Shown here one piece after another: positions 25,583 through 32,996 of a stretch of DNA of 52,179 nucleotides. The stretch is from Clostridium sp. UBA701. Lineage in GTDB: Bacteria; Bacillota; Clostridia; Clostridiales; Clostridiaceae. The stretch's first letter is position 1. Each line of letters starts with the position of its first letter. The notes below the pieces were generated by a model. That model made no database searches. It saw only the letters and a program-made list of their open reading frames with translations, and was not told the origin of the DNA. Location: NCBI GenBank assembly GCA_002298125.1, contig DBMJ01000020.1:1-52179 (forward strand). The letters run 5' to 3'. Made by a program: the position numbers and the translations under genes.

Positions 25583-26872
25583 CTACACCTCACTGCCTGT
25601 TACAATTATATTTAGTATATCCTCGTCCACATAAAACCTAGAGGTAGTATAGGTCCTCAGCTTGTTGGAATTGGTAATAATGGGTTTTTTCGAGCACAGT
25701 GGATTATTCATATACATAAGAGGACATATAGATGTTAGCTTTGCTCCATAGGACATAAGTCTATTATAGCTTTCCCCTTCTTTTTTGTACTCCAGAACTA
25801 CATCTGGTGCTGCACAGAGCACAGTTTTAATAGCAAGATGCCTTTTACCGCCTTCAGACATAGCCTTAGATATCCTTCTCTCCCATTCATAAAGCTGATT
25901 TAGAGACAAATGTGGGCAGCCAATGAAGCATAGCTTTGGTTCAGCAGCCTTGTTTTTCCACATCACAGGATAGGAGTTTACTACCCTTTCCAGCTCCTCA
26001 TCATCTATTACATAGGTTTGATACTCTTCTATAAGAAGGTCTCTACCCTTTTCTTTAGCCTCAAGAGTTAGATTTTCAACGTGATAAAGTCCCACTGCCC
26101 CATTGGAAGCACTGGCAGCTCCCATATCCTTTAAGTAGTCTGCTACGCTAGAAGTTAATTCTTCCCCTAGAAATTTATCCATTCCTGTTATATAGGGTAC
26201 ATCCTCCATTACCTTCATCCCAATGGCGCTGCCTAATACCTGTGGGTTTGGCTTTGAGGAGGTTTTGACCTGAATTAGCCATCTTGCCTTTCTACCCTCA
26301 TCTGTAAGGAGCCCAAATTCTGGGGTCTTCCCTAGGATTCCACAAAGCAGCTCAAGAACTCCTGAGGTTCTGTTGCTTCTTGCCCCTAATACCGAATTGG
26401 CATAAACCACTGCAGAGGACTCTGCCCAAGCTAGTATGTCACCTTTCTCAGGAATATTCCCTACTTCCTTTAAATAGCACGTACAGCTAAAGGCATTAGA
26501 GTCCTTAAGTCCCACCTTTTTTAGCTGGTCCTCATATTCCTTTTGTTTGCCATACATAATTTTAAACACTATTTTTTCTGCAATATTGCATTTAACATTC
26601 TTATAGTCTAAGGGTCTTGGATCCACGGTAAAGGGCTCTAAGGCAGTAAGTCCAGATGTGATAAGCTCCTCCATCATTTCAAATACAGGCACCAATATTG
26701 GTATGCCAAAGGAGGTCACTAAATGCACTGGACCAGTTATAGGTACAAGCCTTTTTGCTCCAAAGGCCTCACCATATAACACTATAGACTTCATTACCTT
26801 GCTTAAGGTATCCCCCTTTTTTCCCTCTAGTATTTCAAGTTCTTCCTCCGTTAACTGCATGTTATACTCCAT
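25583..26872 (-). CDS. Aconitase X catalytic (large) subunit
   Basis: The 429-residue dehydratase belongs to the AcnX branch of the aconitase superfamily (DUF521). Family landmarks are PITGPVHLVTSFG (44-56), AESSAVVYANSVLGARSNR (150-168), GCPH (318-321) and SICP (381-384). Candidate iron-sulfur ligands are Cys130/Cys132, Cys319 and Cys383. Characterised AcnX enzymes are cis-3-hydroxy-L-proline dehydratases in bacteria and phosphomevalonate dehydratases in archaea. No mevalonate genes are nearby, so the proline-type or a new substrate is more likely. It starts 15 bases after the chemoreceptor stop codon, with a GGAGGG ribosome site. Confidence 0.9.
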   Translation of the reverse strand: MEYNMQLTEEELEILEGKKGDTLSKVMKSIVLYGEAFGAKRLVPITGPVHLVTSFGIPILVPVFEMMEELITSGLTALEPFTVDPRPLDYKNVKCNIAEKIVFKIMYGKQKEYEDQLKKVGLKDSNAFSCTCYLKEVGNIPEKGDILAWAESSAVVYANSVLGARSNRTSGVLELLCGILGKTPEFGLLTDEGRKARWLIQVKTSSKPNPQVLGSAIGMKVMEDVPYITGMDKFLGEELTSSVADYLKDMGAASASNGAVGLYHVENLTLEAKEKGRDLLIEEYQTYVIDDEELERVVNSYPVMWKNKAAEPKLCFIGCPHLSLNQLYEWERRISKAMSEGGKRHLAIKTVLCAAPDVVLEYKKEGESYNRLMSYGAKLTSICPLMYMNNPLCSKKPIITNSNKLRTYTTSRFYVDEDILNIIVTGSEV

Positions 26873-26887
26873 ATTTACCCTCCATTC

Positions 26888-28363
26888 TTAATCAACAATT
26901 TCAATGAGCTTTTGCGTTGCATAATCCATATCCTTGTAGCCTGCTACAATGTTTGTAATTCTATTATGCTGCTCTGAAACGCTGGCTAGAACCTCTTCAA
27001 TGGCAGCACTGCTCTCTTCAGTTAAAGCTGCAATATTTTGTGTCTCTTCAGATATGTACTCTGAACCCTTCTTAAGATTATTAAGCTTACTTCCCATGTC
27101 TGATACCTCAGAAAGCACACTATTACTGTTGCCTACGATATTGTCAAACATGGTCTCCACTCTTTCTCTTACTTTGTCACTGTTTAATACTGCTTCATGA
27201 CCAAGTCCAATCTGTGCAGAAACCTCCTTAGTCCTCTGCTGTACCTCACTTAATATCTTTTCTATGCTGTCTGTAGAATACTTAGAGTTTTCTGCCAGCT
27301 TTCTTACCTCTTCTGCTACCACAGCAAAGCCTCTGCCCGCTTCTCCTGCCCTAGCAGCCTCTATAGAGGCATTTAATGCCAATAGATTGGTTTGCTCAGT
27401 AATATCCGTTATGCTGCTTAAAATACTTCCAATCTGATTATTGCTCTCATTAAGTTCCTCCATAAGTGCCACTGTATTTTCTATTATGTATTTTACTCTT
27501 TTCATTTCTTCTAGAAGGGTCTCAATTTCCTTTCTCCCTTCTACTGCTATTCCAGAATTATCAGAGGATATTTCATTTACTCTATTAAAGGCTTCTAAGA
27601 TTTTCTCAATACTTCTGTCTATTTCCATTACAGCTCCATTTACGTGAGAAGCACTGGAAGCTTCTGAATCAGCACCCTTTGAAATCTCCCCAAAGGCAGA
27701 GGTTATTTCCTCAGAAATTTGTTCTGCTGCATGAATATTTTCCTTAAGCTCTTTGCCAAAGCTCACAGCACTGCCTACAGCAGCCTTAACTTCAAGGAGT
27801 ATTTTTTCATTTTTTTCTCCATGCAGCTGCGCTTCTAAATGTTTTTCTTTTATCTGCTTGTTCATATTCTGACCTATGACATTTTGCGCTATAGTTATAA
27901 CTGTAAATAATATAAAATATAAATTTAAAGAAATAATTGTCTTATCAGGAATTCCCGCATACATAGAGCTCTTTAGTGCAAAGAAGGAGTAATTGGTAAG
28001 AAATAGTCCAATAACACCACTTATAATAATAGGCTTATAGTTGTTATATAGAGATATTAATGCCATGCTAAAATATGCTATAAGTAAATTAGCAAAGGAT
28101 GTAGACCCTGTAGATGCACTCATAATAAGGAAGGAAAACACACCAGTAACTAGCGCTACAAGATACATTATCTTCTCTACCCAAACCTTTGTAATTACAA
28201 GTACGGTAATTCCTAGACATAATATGCTCCCACCAATTAGCAGAGTTAAAATGGTTTTCATAGGAAGCTTATTGGCCACATCTACTAATAGGCCTAAACC
28301 CATAGCTCCCCAAATCAGTTTTACCATCAAACCGTTTCTTTTTTGTAAGCTTTCTTTATCCAT
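26888..28363 (-). CDS. Methyl-accepting chemotaxis protein with integral multi-helix sensor
   Basis: The 491-residue chemoreceptor has five to six hydrophobic helices in its first 180 residues and no large extracellular domain. A coiled-coil signalling region (about 190-491) follows. The hairpin tip, TEQTNLLALNASIEAARAGEAGRGFAVVAEEVRKLA, is the MCP signature that contacts CheA/CheW. A multi-helix sensor suits signals at or in the membrane rather than a soluble amino acid. It is the first gene of the aconitase X operon, and a sigma-D-like promoter precedes it. A tie between chemotaxis and the downstream metabolism is inferred. Confidence 0.92.
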   Translation of the reverse strand: MDKESLQKRNGLMVKLIWGAMGLGLLVDVANKLPMKTILTLLIGGSILCLGITVLVITKVWVEKIMYLVALVTGVFSFLIMSASTGSTSFANLLIAYFSMALISLYNNYKPIIISGVIGLFLTNYSFFALKSSMYAGIPDKTIISLNLYFILFTVITIAQNVIGQNMNKQIKEKHLEAQLHGEKNEKILLEVKAAVGSAVSFGKELKENIHAAEQISEEITSAFGEISKGADSEASSASHVNGAVMEIDRSIEKILEAFNRVNEISSDNSGIAVEGRKEIETLLEEMKRVKYIIENTVALMEELNESNNQIGSILSSITDITEQTNLLALNASIEAARAGEAGRGFAVVAEEVRKLAENSKYSTDSIEKILSEVQQRTKEVSAQIGLGHEAVLNSDKVRERVETMFDNIVGNSNSVLSEVSDMGSKLNNLKKGSEYISEETQNIAALTEESSAAIEEVLASVSEQHNRITNIVAGYKDMDYATQKLIEIVD

Positions 28364-28405
28364 ATAAAATCCCCCTAAGTATTATTTATTCTCATACCCT
28401 TTTAA

Positions 28406-28432
28406 TTATCGTAATATTTACAATTTTGTTTA
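28406..28432 (-). promoter_or_regulatory. Candidate sigma-D (motility) promoter
   Basis: On the minus strand TAAA (28432-28429), a 15-base spacer and TACGATAA (28413-28406) compare with the sigma-28 consensus TAAA-N15-GCCGATAA. All four -35 bases and six of eight -10 bases match. It lies about 45 bases upstream of the chemoreceptor start, the expected distance. Confidence 0.7.
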
Positions 28433-28551
28433 CAAATATAAATAGATGTTTTTCCCTGGTCAATATACGAGACTTTTCTCTTAAACAATTAAGCCACTCT
28501 CCATGCTTTCAGTATGCATCGCTTCAATGGAAACTCTAACAGTACTTTTAA

Positions 28552-28586
28552 TAAAAAAAATGACTCCTGCTCAATACAGAAATCAT
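28552..28586 (-). terminator. Terminator after trpS
   Basis: A 10-bp stem with G-U pairs (ATGATTTCTG / CAGGAGTCAT) and loop TATTGAG is followed by eight T residues on the minus strand. Confidence 0.8.
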
Positions 28587-28610
28587 CTTTTTAATGTTTC
28601 AGAAGATTTT

Positions 28611-29615
28611 TTACTTAGCCATAGGTATAAAGCCTATCTTCTTTTGCATCTTTCTCAGAGTTTTTGTAGCCACATAATTAGCTCTTTCAGCACCCCTCTT
28701 ATATATGCTCTCAAGATAATCCTTATTCTTCATAAGTTCATTTACCTTGTTCTGTATAGGTGAAAGCTCCTGAACTATTGCCTCTGCTACCTCAGATTTA
28801 AATTCAGCATAACCTCGTCCTTCAAATTCTTTTACAATCTGCTCTCTCTTTTTACCTGTGATTGCTGAGAGAATATTTATAAGGTTCTTTACTCCAGGTT
28901 GTTCGTCGCTGTAGTTTACTACCCCAATGCTGTCGGTTACTGCTCTTGAAATCTTTTTTCTTATTACCTCAGGAGGATCCATAATAAGAATATATCCGTT
29001 ACCTGCATCATCAGACTTTGACATTTTAACAGTGGGGTCCTGTAAATCCATGATCTTTTCTGCATTTGGGTTTACATAGCCTTCAGGTACTACAAAGGTA
29101 GGACTGTAGGCATTGTTAAATCTCTCTGCTATGTCTCTTGCAAGCTCCAGGTGCTGCATCTGGTCCCTTCCTACAGGTACAAGGTCTGCCTGGTATAAAA
29201 GTATATCTGCTGCCATTAGTACAGGATAGTCAAAGAGTCCCGCACTTATACCTTCTCCGTACTTTTGACTCTTATCCTTATATTGAGTCATCCTTGAAAG
29301 CTCACCCATGTAGGTATAGCAGTTTAAGAGCCATGAAGCCTCACAATGGGCTGGTACATGAGACTGAATGAATAGAGTGTTTTTTTCTGGGTCTAAGCCT
29401 GAAGCCATGTATATAGAAAGGATCTCTAAAGTTCTCTTTCTAAGCTCAGCAGGATTCTGCCTTACAGTTATGGCATGAAGATCCACTACACAGAAATAAC
29501 TATCATAGCTTTCCTGAAGGGTCACCCAGTTTTTAATAGCCCCCAAATAATTTCCCAGGGTTAGATCCCCTGAGGGTTTTATTCCACTAAAAATAACCTT
29601 TTTCTTTTCTTCCAT
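28611..29615 (-). CDS. trpS: Tryptophanyl-tRNA synthetase
   Basis: The 334-residue class Ic synthetase charges tRNA-Trp. The HIGH-type motif is SGDLTLGNYLGAIKNW, the KMSKS motif is KMSKSDDAGNG, and DLHAIT and VPVGRDQMQHLELARDIAERFN are typical. Length is normal. The gene is preceded by a T-box leader with a UGG specifier and a terminator, so it is induced when uncharged tRNA-Trp accumulates. GAAAGGAGAG gives a good ribosome site. Confidence 0.96.
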   Translation of the reverse strand: MEEKKKVIFSGIKPSGDLTLGNYLGAIKNWVTLQESYDSYFCVVDLHAITVRQNPAELRKRTLEILSIYMASGLDPEKNTLFIQSHVPAHCEASWLLNCYTYMGELSRMTQYKDKSQKYGEGISAGLFDYPVLMAADILLYQADLVPVGRDQMQHLELARDIAERFNNAYSPTFVVPEGYVNPNAEKIMDLQDPTVKMSKSDDAGNGYILIMDPPEVIRKKISRAVTDSIGVVNYSDEQPGVKNLINILSAITGKKREQIVKEFEGRGYAEFKSEVAEAIVQELSPIQNKVNELMKNKDYLESIYKRGAERANYVATKTLRKMQKKIGFIPMAK

Positions 29616-29649
29616 GATTTTCTCTCCTTTCTGAAAATTAATTTAAAAA

Positions 29650-29935
29650 TAAACGCCCTATAGCAATGCTATAGGGCGTAATTACGCGGTACCACCTAAT
29701 TTCAAGAAGCAAAATGCTCCTCCTTTATCAGAATACAACCATATTCTGTCCCTTATAACGTAGGGAAAACGTCCCGGACTACTAAAATTCATCCTGATTC
29801 TCAAAGACCCATTCAGCTTAAACATAACTACTGTAATTACACCCTCTACAGCTCTCTGAAAGTCTGTTTCTAAGCTTACTTGCTTCTTATCACTGAATCA
29901 ATATTTACTTAATATCATAATATTAGATTTATCAT
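29650..29935 (-). ncRNA. Tryptophan T-box leader of trpS
   Basis: The minus-strand leader contains the T-box sequence AGGTGGTACCGCG (29697-29685) that pairs with the tRNA acceptor end. The specifier is TGG (29811-29809), embedded in GAATGGGTC at the expected stem I position. A terminator follows: 12-bp perfect stem ACGCCCTATAGC / GCTATAGGGCGT (29653-29679) with a T-rich tail. The sequence between holds the antiterminator side AAGGAGGAGC. Uncharged tRNA-Trp should stabilise the antiterminator and allow trpS transcription. The 5' boundary is approximate. Confidence 0.93.
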
Positions 29936-29950
29936 CCTATGTCAATACTA

Positions 29951-30325
29951 CTATGCTTTCCATAGACCGTGGATATTACAGTATTCTCTTACTGCCACTA
30001 TCTCTTCATCAATATTAAATACTGCCTGTGGCTTTTCACCTGGTTTTAAGTATTTTCTGTAAACCTTGTTTGCAGTATGCACCTCTATCCATTCTATATA
30101 ATGTTCCTCAAGCATTGGATGCTCCACTGAGCCTACCTTTACAAGTATTCCATTCTCAGTTTTTTCTACAACTGGTACATGCTTCTCAACTGCCGCATCC
30201 ACAGTGTTTTCTACTAGATGCTTCATGGGCTGACCACAGCAAACCAAGGTTCCCTTTCCGCTGTGTACTATTTCTACAATGTTCCCGCAAATCTCACACT
30301 TATAAAGGTCTCTTAAAGCTGGCAT
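29951..30325 (-). CDS. dfx: Desulfoferrodoxin (superoxide reductase)
   Basis: The 124-residue protein reduces superoxide to peroxide without making oxygen, a typical defence of anaerobes. The N-terminal rubredoxin-like centre I is complete (Cys10, Cys13, Cys29, Cys30). The catalytic centre II has His49, His69, His75, Cys116 and His119 as iron ligands, with Glu47 in EKH. It is thus a class I (two-iron) protein. No rubredoxin or rubrerythrin gene is adjacent. Monocistronic; a ribosome site TAGGAGG precedes the ATG. Confidence 0.95.
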   Translation of the reverse strand: MPALRDLYKCEICGNIVEIVHSGKGTLVCCGQPMKHLVENTVDAAVEKHVPVVEKTENGILVKVGSVEHPMLEEHYIEWIEVHTANKVYRKYLKPGEKPQAVFNIDEEIVAVREYCNIHGLWKA

Positions 30326-30432
30326 ATTTTATTCCTCCTAAAACTTTATTATTTATTATTTATTTATATATATTTAATTATTCTTTTTTTACATTATTAT
30401 TCCTGCTAAAATTTCTTAACATTTCGTTTATT

Positions 30433-30462
30433 TTGTAAACTACTCTTGTACACCTTGTAAAC
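30433..30462. promoter_or_regulatory. Triple TTGTANAC direct repeat between divergent genes
   Basis: TTGTAAAC (30433), TTGTACAC (30446) and TTGTAAAC (30455) lie in the intergenic region between desulfoferrodoxin and a small acidic protein. An inverse GTTTAC is near 30534. The regulator is not recognised. Confidence 0.4.
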
Positions 30463-30486
30463 ATTCTGTCTCTTTTTGAATAAAAG

Positions 30487-30515
30487 TTATTAATAAGGTT
30501 TTTTTAAGCTATAAT
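30487..30515 (+). promoter_or_regulatory. Promoter of the small acidic protein gene
   Basis: TATAAT (30510-30515) with TTATTA 17 bases upstream. The leader carries the perfect 12-bp palindrome ACTAAATTTAGT (30544-30555). Confidence 0.5.
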
Positions 30516-30586
30516 AATACTAAATCAACACTTGTTTACACATACTAAATTTAGTTACTATAAAAAGCTAGAGAGGATGTGTGAGA

Positions 30587-30775
30587 ATGAAAAGAAAAAT
30601 ACCTTATTTGCCAAAGGAGAGAGATCAAGATGAGGTAACTCCCAAAAAAGTTATTTCTCGTTCTGAAAAGGATTATACTCTGCTCCCAGACCCAAATGTA
30701 GATCCCATAGTATCTAATAATATAGCTTACAATGAATTTGATTATACGGATAAAAACTCCGACTATGATTTCTAA
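30587..30775 (+). CDS. Small acidic hypothetical protein
   Basis: The roughly 62-residue protein has a basic N-terminus (MKRKIPYLPKERD) and an acidic, Asp/Asn/Tyr-rich C-terminus (NEFDYTDKNSDYDF). It is predicted to be mostly disordered, with no cysteines, membrane segment or known motif. The ATG at 30587 and a GTG at 30581 are both in frame; GAGAGG (30571-30576) could serve either. A strong terminator directly follows and a promoter precedes it, which supports a real gene. I do not recognise a family. Confidence 0.65.
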   Translation: MKRKIPYLPKERDQDEVTPKKVISRSEKDYTLLPDPNVDPIVSNNIAYNEFDYTDKNSDYDF

Positions 30776-30799
30776 AAAAAGTCCCTAAGGGGACTTTTT
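30774..30799. terminator. Convergent terminator
   Basis: A-run, then GTCCC (30781-30785), loop TAAG, GGGAC (30790-30794) and a T-run, between the acidic-protein gene and the ACT-domain gene. Confidence 0.88.
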
Positions 30800-31451
30800 A
30801 AAATTCAAATTCTTTTTTAAGCAGCTCCACGGCCCTTTCTTCCTCAGTTGCCGGAAGAATTAAATCCATTCTTATGCCACTAGTCCTTAATAGCTTCACG
30901 TTGATCTTTTCCTTAGAAAGTAGCCTATTAATCTTAGATGCAAGGGCAATATCATATTTTAATCCAGAGCCTATTATGGATATCTTTACTATATCCTGAT
31001 TTACTGTAAAATCCATATAAGGGGCATAATCCATTAAAATTGCTAGGCAAGATGAAAAGTTATCACGGCAAAGGGTAAAGAAAACATCAAACTTATCATA
31101 GCCCTGTTCATTTTTATTAATTATATCTATCTTTATATTACTTTCATAAAGGGTTGAAAATATATTGCTAATTAACTCTCTCTGACAATAATAACCTTCA
31201 CTTTCTATTTTTACGGCTACCTCATCCCCGGTGACGGTAATAGCACTAATTCCGTGCTTATGGATATTTCTTTTTCCAGAAACCTTATATTTTTTTGGAA
31301 GAACACTTATGTCATTTATCTCTAATATTGTGCCTTGGGTGCTGGCCTGCTCAATAAGGCTTACACTGTGATGGTCTGAAATTGCTGAAAAAGCCTCTAG
31401 AGCTTCATCATAATCCATTTCCTCCCTAAAAGCCTGCAGTAATACTGTCAT
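30798..31451 (-). CDS. Orphan aspartokinase-type tandem ACT-domain protein
   Basis: The 217-residue protein looks like the regulatory half of aspartate kinase without the kinase domain. A first ACT unit is near 60-125. A second near 135-217 includes DIVKISIIGSGLKYDIALASKINRLLSKEKINVKLL, which closely parallels the last ACT unit of lysine-sensitive aspartokinases. No catalytic KFGG motif exists. It may be a free amino-acid sensor or a subunit analogous to aspartokinase II beta. Start choice: ATG at 31451 after AGAGGTG. Monocistronic, with no lysine or threonine genes nearby. Confidence 0.72.
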   Translation of the reverse strand: MTVLLQAFREEMDYDEALEAFSAISDHHSVSLIEQASTQGTILEINDISVLPKKYKVSGKRNIHKHGISAITVTGDEVAVKIESEGYYCQRELISNIFSTLYESNIKIDIINKNEQGYDKFDVFFTLCRDNFSSCLAILMDYAPYMDFTVNQDIVKISIIGSGLKYDIALASKINRLLSKEKINVKLLRTSGIRMDLILPATEEERAVELLKKEFEF

Positions 31452-31517
31452 AATTATCACCTCTTTAAAAGTATATTGCGGTAAAATATTATGGTTACAG
31501 TTTTTTATTGCATAAAA

Positions 31518-31549
31518 AAATAGCTCTGAGATGCTTCTCAGAGCTATTT
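31518..31549. terminator. Terminator after the M18 aminopeptidase gene
   Basis: A perfect 14-bp stem AAATAGCTCTGAGA with loop TGCT, and A/T runs on either side. Confidence 0.88.
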
Positions 31550-31553
31550 ACTA

Positions 31554-32867
31554 TTATAAGCTGTAAAATTTAGTAAAGGTTTTTGTGGTATAGCTGTGGT
31601 CCCTTACTCCTGCAAGCTCTCTAACAGAGTGCATTGCAAGTATTGGTGAACCCATGTCCACACTTATCATACCAAGATGAGTAGAGGAAATAGGTCCAAT
31701 AGTTGAACCACCTCTTTCATCAGAACGATTCACAAACTTTTGATAAGGCACTTCAGAGGCCCTGCAGATTTCCTCATATATGCTGCAGGAGAAGCTGTCC
31801 GTGGTATAGCTTTGACTTGCACTTATCTTAATAACTGGTCCCTTATTTATAACAGGTCTATTAATGGGATCATGCTTTTCACCACTGTTTGGGTGTACTG
31901 CATGGGCAAGGTCAGCAGAAATCATAAAGGAGCTTGCTACAGCTCTAAAGAAGTCTTCCCTGTTTCCACCTGTACAAAGCACTATTCTCTCAAGTATGTT
32001 AGATAAAAGCTCTGAATCTCCTCCCTGCTTTGTACTGCTTCCAACCTCTTCGTTATCAAAGCATACTAAAACTGCAGTAGCTTTTGAAACTTTTGCAGTA
32101 ATTAAGGCATGTAAGCCTGCATGTACCATAGCTAGGTCGTCTAATCTTCCACTAGATATAAATTCCTCATTTAAGCCTATAATACTGCCCTTCTCATATT
32201 CATATAAGAAAAGGTCAAAATCAAGTATTTCAGCCTTATCTACCTTAAGCTCTCCTGCAATAAGATTTAACAAATAGCAATCCTTTTCCAGTTCCTCATT
32301 AACTAGAGCTAGAAGTGGAAGAGTGTCTTTCTGCTTATTAAGCTCTATACCAGCATTTACATTTCTATTCATATGAATAGCTAAATTTGGAATAATAAGA
32401 AGTGGTCTATTCAGGTTAACATGCTTTTCAATGGGTGTAAGAGGATTTTCTCCTTTTAATACTACCCTTCCGGCAACTGCAAGAGGCCTGTCCAACCAAG
32501 TATTTAAAATAGGTCCCCCATAAACCTCTGTATTTAGCTTAACATAGGTATTCTCACTGGTAAGCTCTGGACAGGGCTTAACTCTAAAGCTTGGTGAATC
32601 CGTATGTGCTCCTATTATTCTAAACCCAGCTTTACATGGAAGCTCACTTCCTACAATAAAGGCGGTTATGGCAGATCCATTTTTAATGGAATAATATTTT
32701 CCTCCTTGGGACAAATTCCATTTTTCATTTTCTTTCAGTTCTACAAAGCCCTCTGCAGCAAGTACCTTTACCACGCTGTCTACAGCATGAAAAGCTGTGG
32801 GACTATCATAGATAAAATCAATTAAATTACGTGCAAAATCTAACTCTTTACTCATGTATTGTGCCAC
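31554..32867 (-). CDS. apeB: M18-family aminopeptidase
   Basis: The 437-residue cytoplasmic zinc aminopeptidase has the M18 ligands in order: GAHTDSPSFRVKP (His/Asp), SGRLDDLAM, FDNEEVGSSTKQG (Glu-Glu) and a C-terminal STHLGM (His). It is a tetrahedral or dodecameric peptidase that removes N-terminal residues (aspartyl, or broader in bacteria) from peptides. Length is normal and no signal peptide is seen. Monocistronic, with a promoter region shared with the divergent cation efflux gene. Confidence 0.93.
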   Translation of the reverse strand: MAQYMSKELDFARNLIDFIYDSPTAFHAVDSVVKVLAAEGFVELKENEKWNLSQGGKYYSIKNGSAITAFIVGSELPCKAGFRIIGAHTDSPSFRVKPCPELTSENTYVKLNTEVYGGPILNTWLDRPLAVAGRVVLKGENPLTPIEKHVNLNRPLLIIPNLAIHMNRNVNAGIELNKQKDTLPLLALVNEELEKDCYLLNLIAGELKVDKAEILDFDLFLYEYEKGSIIGLNEEFISSGRLDDLAMVHAGLHALITAKVSKATAVLVCFDNEEVGSSTKQGGDSELLSNILERIVLCTGGNREDFFRAVASSFMISADLAHAVHPNSGEKHDPINRPVINKGPVIKISASQSYTTDSFSCSIYEEICRASEVPYQKFVNRSDERGGSTIGPISSTHLGMISVDMGSPILAMHSVRELAGVRDHSYTTKTFTKFYSL

Positions 32868-32957
32868 CTTTCATACATATTTCTATGATAAAGTATAACT
32901 TATTATCATAGATTTATCTACAATGAGACAAAATATTGTTATTGACTCACTCTGTGG

Positions 32958-32963
32958 TATAAT
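32958..32963 (+). promoter_or_regulatory. Extended -10 promoter of the CDF gene
   Basis: TATAAT preceded by TGG, with TTGTTA about 16 bases upstream. Transcription would start near 32970, too close for a start codon at 32979. Confidence 0.55.
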
Positions 32964-32996
32964 ATAGTAATCGATTAAGTGAAATGGAATAAGGAT

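Noticed and set aside
31864..32277. A 137-codon frame antisense to the M18 aminopeptidase gene
   Set aside because: It is contained in a gene with all catalytic motifs and has no start signal of its own.
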